Below, piece by piece: positions 5,633 through 8,455 of a stretch of DNA of 8,455 nucleotides; the stretch's first letter is position 1; every line of letters begins with the position of its first letter. Origin of the DNA: Eubacteriales Family XIII. Incertae Sedis bacterium (GTDB taxonomy: Bacteria > Bacillota > Clostridia > Peptostreptococcales > Anaerovoracaceae); contig JAITTH010000003.1 in the NCBI GenBank assembly GCA_031287295.1, positions 1 to 8,455 on the forward strand. Reading direction: 5' to 3'. The notes beneath the pieces were generated by a model, which saw only the letters and a program-made list of their open reading frames with translations, did no database searches and was not told where the DNA came from. Both the position numbers and the translations under genes were made by a program.

Positions 5633-6184
5633 ATGATAAAAATAACGATAAAAAACGATGAAACAGCCGGTGGCACTTTCCTTCCATTGCATGAGCGCGA
5701 GATTCTGAAATCCGGAGCGTGTTCGGCACTGGTTCCCTGCACGGTAAGAGAAGGCGAGGGTGCAACAGAACTCTTCTATGACACGAAAGGATTCGTTTCG
5801 TTCAAAGCCTTTCCCTACAGCGAAACCCGGCAGATTTATCGAACGATTCGTTCTGCCGTGGAGGCATTGATGTGCATACAAGATCATCTGCTGCGTCCGG
5901 ACCGGCTGTTCGTAGACACGGAGCAGATTTTCCTGAACGGTCCGGAAGGGGGTGCGATGTTTGTCTACGGTAACTTTGCAAAAACCCAATATGCAGAGGA
6001 AAACGACCCGGTGCGCAGGATGCTTCGTCCCATTCTTGCAGAATTCGCTGCGATGCGTCATCTTCAACGGGCACAGGACGCCGTTCGGGATTTGGCGGTG
6101 CGCCTTGGACATGGTGCCCCCGGATATGCAGGCATTTTTCGCCAAATCGCCATCTCAGAACGCACGCATGGGAAAACATCCTAG
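5633..6184 (+). CDS. DUF6382 protein of the tad cluster, lacking an FHA domain
   Basis: A 183-aa cytoplasmic protein with no signal peptide or membrane helix. The N-terminal part matches the DUF6382 pattern I know from tad clusters of Bacillota: a central LVPCTVRE (33-40), LFYDTKG (47-53), a YRTIRSAVEALMCIQDHLL helix near 69-87, and DRLFVDTEQIFLN (90-102) before a FVYGNF strand. In most family members this domain precedes a linker, often membrane segments, and a C-terminal FHA domain that reads phosphothreonine. Here the protein stops soon after the DUF6382 part, in a polar tail (SERTHGKTS). It may be a naturally short form or a gene truncated near the rearranged junction downstream. The start at 5633 uses ggag at 5621-5624. 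It probably acts at the cytoplasmic side of the pilus machine; function is unknown. Confidence 0.68.
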   Translation: MIKITIKNDETAGGTFLPLHEREILKSGACSALVPCTVREGEGATELFYDTKGFVSFKAFPYSETRQIYRTIRSAVEALMCIQDHLLRPDRLFVDTEQIFLNGPEGGAMFVYGNFAKTQYAEENDPVRRMLRPILAEFAAMRHLQRAQDAVRDLAVRLGHGAPGYAGIFRQIAISERTHGKTS

Positions 6185-6207
6185 TGCCCTGTAAAGCCTA
6201 AATTTGC

Positions 6208-6253
6208 CACATTTTTGATAAAAGTTTTAAGGGTGCTCATTTTCAAAAATGTG
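6208..6253. repeat. 11-bp perfect inverted repeat with 24-nt spacer
   Basis: cacatttttga at 6208-6218 is the exact reverse complement of tcaaaaatgtg at 6243-6253. It begins 23 nt after the DUF6382 stop. It is not followed by a T-run. It may be a weak factor-independent stop, a regulator site or the edge of an old inserted element. Confidence 0.55.
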
Positions 6254-6267
6254 TAATTCGATTCAAA

Positions 6268-6300
6268 ATAAGTGCAAAAAACGTGTAAAAATTCACTTAT
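6268..6300. repeat. 7-bp inverted repeat with 19-nt spacer
   Basis: ataagtg at 6268-6274 is the exact reverse complement of cacttat at 6294-6300. It follows the 11-bp inverted repeat by 14 nt. Seven AT-rich bases can match by chance, so weight is low on its own; the pair in tandem is more suggestive. Confidence 0.35.
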
Positions 6301-6383
6301 AAACGCTCATAATGGACATGTAAGGGATATGATTTTTGAACAAGAGTTCGCAATGATATCGAAAGAGCTTCGGAGTATTGTCA

Positions 6384-6722
6384 ATGAACAAAATGAATGA
6401 AATAGTCTTATACCAGCCGGACAAGGCAGTACACCTTGAGGTGATACTGAGTGATGATACGGTATGGCTTACGCAAGCGCAGATGGTTCAGTTGTTTCAA
6501 ACGTCCCAGCAGAATGTCAGCCTTCATGTTAACAATATTTTTAAGGAAGGAGAACTCGAGAAAAAAGTGGTTGACAAGGAATCCTTGTCAACCACACAAC
6601 ACGGAGCTATTCCCGGTAAGACACAAAAGCATAAGGTGAAACTCTACAATCTCGATGTCATTATTTCTGTGGGCTACAGAGGTAGGACATTCTTTGCGGA
6701 CAGTTTATATATTGCACCTTGA
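6384..6722 (+). pseudogene. RhuM-family gene, 3'-truncated remnant
   Basis: The first 99 of 112 residues match the N-terminus of RhuM-family (virulence RhuM-like) proteins: NEIVLYQPDKAVHLEV, then DDTVWLTQAQMVQLFQTSQQ, NVSLHVNNIFKEGEL, and the strongly typical KLYNLDVIISVGYR at 86-99. The WLTQAQMVQLFQTSQQNVS segment looks like a DNA-binding helix-turn-helix. Family members usually run to about 300 residues or more and continue after GYR with a conserved RGTQFRxWA-type region. Here that is replaced by 13 unrelated residues and a stop at 6720-6722, so the break lies near 6680. The family was named in Salmonella SPI-3 and is often found beside restriction-modification genes; its molecular role is not settled. 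ATG 6384 is preferred over the in-frame TTG at 6378. Confidence 0.8.
6567..6595. repeat. 29-bp perfect palindrome inside the rhuM remnant
   Basis: The 14-bp arm gtggttgacaagga (6567-6580) and its exact reverse complement tccttgtcaaccac (6582-6595) flank a single A at 6581. As RNA it would form about 12 bp with a 5-nt loop. It is in frame and translated (VVDKESLSTT). It has no T-run after it, so is not an intrinsic terminator. Confidence 0.85.
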
Positions 6723-6747
6723 TAAATAATTAAACTAATTATATAAT
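6719..6747 (+). promoter_or_regulatory. Sigma-A-type promoter of the rrf2 operon
   Basis: ttgata (6719-6724) and tataat (6742-6747) are separated by exactly 17 bp, a near-consensus vegetative promoter. It begins at the last codons of the broken rhuM frame, so the promoter belongs to the rrf2 operon. The -10 box is embedded in the palindromic operator. Confidence 0.8.
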
Positions 6748-6759
6748 ATAATTAGTTTA
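6731..6759. promoter_or_regulatory. 29-bp palindromic operator overlapping the rrf2 promoter
   Basis: taaactaattata (6731-6743) and its exact reverse complement tataattagttta (6747-6759) flank taa. The site covers the spacer end, the whole -10 box and the likely transcription start. Rrf2-family repressors bind long AT-rich inverted repeats in their own promoters, so autorepression is the natural reading; the assignment of Rrf2 to this site is inferred from position. Confidence 0.75.
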
Positions 6760-6780
6760 TATAGAAAGGTGGCAACCACA

Positions 6781-7206
6781 ATGGGTTATTCAACTTCTTT
6801 CACACAAGGCATTACACTATTGCTAACTCTGCACGCTATGCAAACAAACACAGGCGATGCTATTACGCCTACTAAGCTACTCGCCAAATATGCGGGAATC
6901 CCCTTTGCATCAGCTGTAAAAACGCTAAAAAGTCTAAGTTCAGCAGGAATTACAATTACAAAGGAGGGCGTTGGTGGCGGCAGTATGCTTGCAAAGCCAA
7001 TTCCGCAGATTACATTGCTTGATGTCTTTTTGGCTGTAGAGCAAGACGCCCCGCTTTTCAAAATGCACATGGGAATTAACTGTGACCAAACAAAGGTGGG
7101 TGATTTGAAAAGACGGGTTGAGGTTTCTATTGGCAATGCCGCCGACGCAATGAAAGATTCTCTGCGAGGCGTTACGCTTGAAAACATATGGGAGGGGTCG
7201 CTTTGA
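6781..7206 (+). CDS. Rrf2-family transcriptional regulator (single-cysteine type)
   Basis: A 141-aa winged-helix protein. The N-terminal half has the Rrf2 layout: a first helix with FTQGITLLLTLHAM (7-20), ITPTKLLAKYAGIPFASAVKTLKSLSSAGI (28-57) as helix-turn-helix and recognition helix, and a wing with GVGGGSML (63-70). It then continues AKPIPQITLLDVFLAVEQD, typical of the family. The C-terminal part has one Cys (C101, in GINCDQ), not the three-Cys cluster of IscR/NsrR, so a [2Fe-2S] or [4Fe-4S] sensor site is unlikely. It may sense a thiol-reactive or small-molecule signal like YwnA/CymR-type members. ATG 6781 with aaaggtgg at 6765-6772 is chosen over the in-frame GTG at 6769. It likely represses its own operon through the palindrome 22 nt upstream. 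Confidence 0.85.
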   Translation: MGYSTSFTQGITLLLTLHAMQTNTGDAITPTKLLAKYAGIPFASAVKTLKSLSSAGITITKEGVGGGSMLAKPIPQITLLDVFLAVEQDAPLFKMHMGINCDQTKVGDLKRRVEVSIGNAADAMKDSLRGVTLENIWEGSL

Positions 7207-7248
7207 AGAAAAAAAATAATCGGTGTCACGATTGCGGCGGTTCTTGTA
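7203..7248 (+). pseudogene. Remnant of a signal-peptide start between rrf2 and the DUF4405 gene
   Basis: A TTG at 7203 overlaps the rrf2 stop as TTGA, and the DNA that follows reads, with one base removed from the 8-A run at 7209-7216, as KKKIIGVTIAAVLV: a basic n-region plus hydrophobic core, the classic start of a secreted protein or lipoprotein. It then runs directly into the DUF4405 start region and stops at 7276-7278 in the shifted frame. In related redox operons an exported flavodoxin-like protein often sits here; the fragment may be what is left of one after a deletion. This is inference from 14 residues. Confidence 0.4.
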
Positions 7249-7249
7249 A

Positions 7250-7663
7250 ATGAAAACAGAAAATCGGATTGTACTTGATTACGCCATGCTGCTTGTGCTT
7301 TTGATGCTGATGGTGAAGCTGATGACGGGCGTTATTGTACACGAAGCCTTGGGTGTTGGCTTTGTGCTGCTGGCAGTTGTCCATTTGTGGCACCAACGCG
7401 ACCAGTTAAGAAACATTGGACGGAAAAAAGTGCGGTTGGTCATCAATTTTCTTTTACTTTGTTCGTTGATAGGAACGGCAGTCAGCGGGATATTGTTGTC
7501 AGTTAGTATATTCAGCTTTCTGAACATACCCTATCACGAGGTCTTTTATACCGTTCACACCTTATCGGCATACGCGCTGCTGATATTGACAATCACGCAT
7601 TTGGCTTTGCATATGAAAATGATTCGGGCATTTTTCCACAAAAAACAGGAGGGAACACGATGA
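7250..7663 (+). CDS. DUF4405 membrane protein (cytochrome-b-like, putative haem binding)
   Basis: A 137-aa integral membrane protein with four predicted helices at about 10-30, 33-48, 62-86 and 100-121. The features match DUF4405 proteins: VHEALGVGFVLLAVVHLWH around H31, H45 and H48, a basic loop (RNIGRKKVR), and HTLSAYALLILTITHLALH with H103, H117 and H121. Paired His residues in neighbouring helices suggest bis-His haem b ligation as in cytochrome b561-like proteins; this is not proven for the family. The start at 7250 has only a weak purine-poor upstream region (gcggcgg near 7234-7240), so the normal ribosome binding site may have been lost with the deletion before it. The stop overlaps the next ATG (ATGA). 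It probably passes electrons between the membrane and the EFR1-type carriers encoded next. Confidence 0.75.
   Translation: MKTENRIVLDYAMLLVLLMLMVKLMTGVIVHEALGVGFVLLAVVHLWHQRDQLRNIGRKKVRLVINFLLLCSLIGTAVSGILLSVSIFSFLNIPYHEVFYTVHTLSAYALLILTITHLALHMKMIRAFFHKKQEGTR
7647..7653 (+). promoter_or_regulatory. Shine-Dalgarno (aggaggg) for the EFR1-type gene
   Basis: A full consensus element, aggaggg, lies 6 nt before the ATG at 7660 and within the end of the DUF4405 gene. It is much stronger than the one before DUF4405, so the ferredoxin-flavodoxin protein is probably the more abundant product. Confidence 0.75.
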
Positions 7664-8433
7664 ACATCATCTTTTACTTTACAGGCACAGGCAACAGTCT
7701 GAAAGCCGCGCGGGAAATTGCAGCGGCGCTTGGTGACACAAAGCTTGCGGGAGTATCCGATAGCTTCGGTATGGATTTATCCGGCTATGAACGTATCGGG
7801 TTCGTCTATCCCATCTATTTTGGCGGCGTCCCGCTGATTGTAAAAGAGTTTGTGCAATCACTCAAAATCCCGGAAGTCGCCTATCTCTTTGCCGTCGCGA
7901 CCTACGGCGGGGGCGAGTGGAACGGGCTGAAAGAGCTGAACGCGCTGTTAAAAGCGAAGGGACGCGGCTTGGATTATGGGACGGTTTTACAGATGGGTTC
8001 AAACTATATTTTTCTATACGACAAACCGGAAAATGCGGACGACGTAAACACCGCCGCCGTCAAAAAATTAGCGGTAATCGGCGCGGCAATCCGCGATAAA
8101 GAGAACCTTCCCTGCGGTAAGATGAATCCGCTTATGTCGCTGCCCGCTTGGCGTTTCAAGCGCGGCGTCCGTAAAACCGCGCTGAAGTATGATGTCAGCG
8201 ATAACTGTTCCGCTTGTGGATTGTGCGCCAAGATTTGCCCTGTACGCAATATTGAAATCAAAGAACGAACGCCCGTGTTTGGCGGTCATTGCGAACGGTG
8301 TATGGCGTGTCTGCAATGGTGTCCGCAAAGAGCGGTCAATTACCGCGGCAAGACCGAACCGCGTGAGCGTTACCACCACCCGGATGTCAGAGCGAAAGAT
8401 TTAGCGAGGGATGGCGGGCAAAATGAAAAATAG
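7660..8433 (+). CDS. EFR1-type flavodoxin/2x[4Fe-4S] ferredoxin fusion
   Basis: A 257-aa cytoplasmic redox protein. Residues 1 to about 165 form a flavodoxin-like domain: FMN phosphate loop FYFTGTGNS (5-13), then FVYPIYFGGVPLIVKEFV, and TYGGGEWNGL, which would flank the flavin ring. The C-terminal domain holds two [4Fe-4S] motifs of CxxCxxCxxxCP type: C183, C186, C189, C193 and C211, C214, C217, C221. This is the layout of EFR1-family ferredoxin-flavodoxin proteins common in anaerobic Bacillota; the partner enzymes are generally unknown. The start overlaps the DUF4405 stop by 4 nt. The 3' end overlaps the next start by 11 nt, so the genes are co-translated. The tail after the clusters is short and basic (RERYHHPDVRAKDLARD). 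Confidence 0.88.
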   Translation: MNIIFYFTGTGNSLKAAREIAAALGDTKLAGVSDSFGMDLSGYERIGFVYPIYFGGVPLIVKEFVQSLKIPEVAYLFAVATYGGGEWNGLKELNALLKAKGRGLDYGTVLQMGSNYIFLYDKPENADDVNTAAVKKLAVIGAAIRDKENLPCGKMNPLMSLPAWRFKRGVRKTALKYDVSDNCSACGLCAKICPVRNIEIKERTPVFGGHCERCMACLQWCPQRAVNYRGKTEPRERYHHPDVRAKDLARDGGQNEK

Positions 8434-8455
8434 GGTATATTTCTTTACGGGTACA
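8423..8455 (+). CDS. Start of a second flavodoxin-like (probably EFR1-type) protein, cut by window end
   Basis: Eleven codons are visible, reading MKNRVYFFTGT. The VYFFTGT segment is the beginning of the same FMN-loop motif as FYFTGTGNS in the preceding protein. The gene begins 11 nt inside the preceding one, with gaggg at 8406-8410 and ggcggg at 8413-8418 as possible Shine-Dalgarno elements. Whether it has the ferredoxin tail cannot be seen. Confidence 0.6.
   Translation, partial: MKNRVYFFTGT

Larger units (their letters stand above)
6185..6383 (+). other. AT-rich intergenic junction between tad cluster and rhuM remnant
   Basis: This 199-nt stretch holds two separate inverted repeats (6208-6253 and 6268-6300). 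It also has a weak frame from ATG 6329 to the stop at 6398-6400 (23 codons, ending RSIVNEQNE) that overlaps the rhuM start. That frame could be the tail of a lost gene once coupled to rhuM, or chance. A weak cggag at 6371-6375 lies 8 nt before the rhuM ATG at 6384. The stretch marks the change from pilus genes to accessory genes. Confidence 0.4.

Noticed and set aside
5541..6179. Minus-strand frames of 74-179 codons opposite the DUF6382 gene and its leader
   Set aside because: The plus-strand protein matches DUF6382 block by block and has a ribosome binding site. The minus frames show no recognisable domain.
6329..6400. 23-codon frame ending RSIVNEQNE overlapping the rhuM start
   Set aside because: Too short to identify and without a properly spaced ribosome binding site; kept only as a note in the intergenic entry.

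Overview
The window looks like a piece of a Bacillota (Firmicutes) chromosome, most likely from an anaerobe. The grounds are the Clostridia/Negativicutes style of tad pilus cluster (Flp1-like pilin, DUF5702, DUF6382) and, downstream, a flavodoxin/ferredoxin-type redox operon. The genus cannot be fixed from the sequence. All genes that can be supported lie on the + strand.

Region A (1-6184) is the distal half of a tad (Flp/type IVb pilus) cluster. In order it holds a 58-aa Flp1-like pilin, a 774-aa exported protein made of six DUF11-type repeats, a TadE-like pseudopilin, a DUF5702 (TadG-like) protein, a second TadE-like pseudopilin with a duplicated His/Cys metal-site-like tail, and a DUF6382 protein with no FHA domain. 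The TadE, DUF5702 and second TadE genes overlap (4 and 29 nt) and are probably translated as one unit. The ATPase and platform genes (cpaF/tadA, tadB, tadC) and prepilin peptidase are not here and are expected upstream or elsewhere. The repeat protein sits between pilin and pseudopilins and is the best candidate for an unusual accessory of this pilus.

Region B (6185-6722) is a junction. An AT-rich stretch of about 200 nt with two inverted repeats leads into a RhuM-family gene cut after about 99 residues. The fragment carries a perfect 29-bp palindrome inside its reading frame.

Region C (6719-8455) is a redox operon abutting the broken rhuM. A textbook promoter overlaps a 29-bp palindromic operator and drives an Rrf2 regulator with a single cysteine. 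Next come a scar that looks like the signal peptide of a lost exported protein, a DUF4405 cytochrome-b-like membrane protein, an EFR1-type flavodoxin/2[4Fe-4S] protein, and the first 11 codons of what looks like a second protein of the same kind, cut by the window end. The likely logic is Rrf2 sensing a redox or metabolic signal, repressing its own promoter, and controlling electron carriers in the cytoplasm and membrane.

No tRNA, rRNA, CRISPR array, intact transposase or convincing intrinsic terminator was seen.
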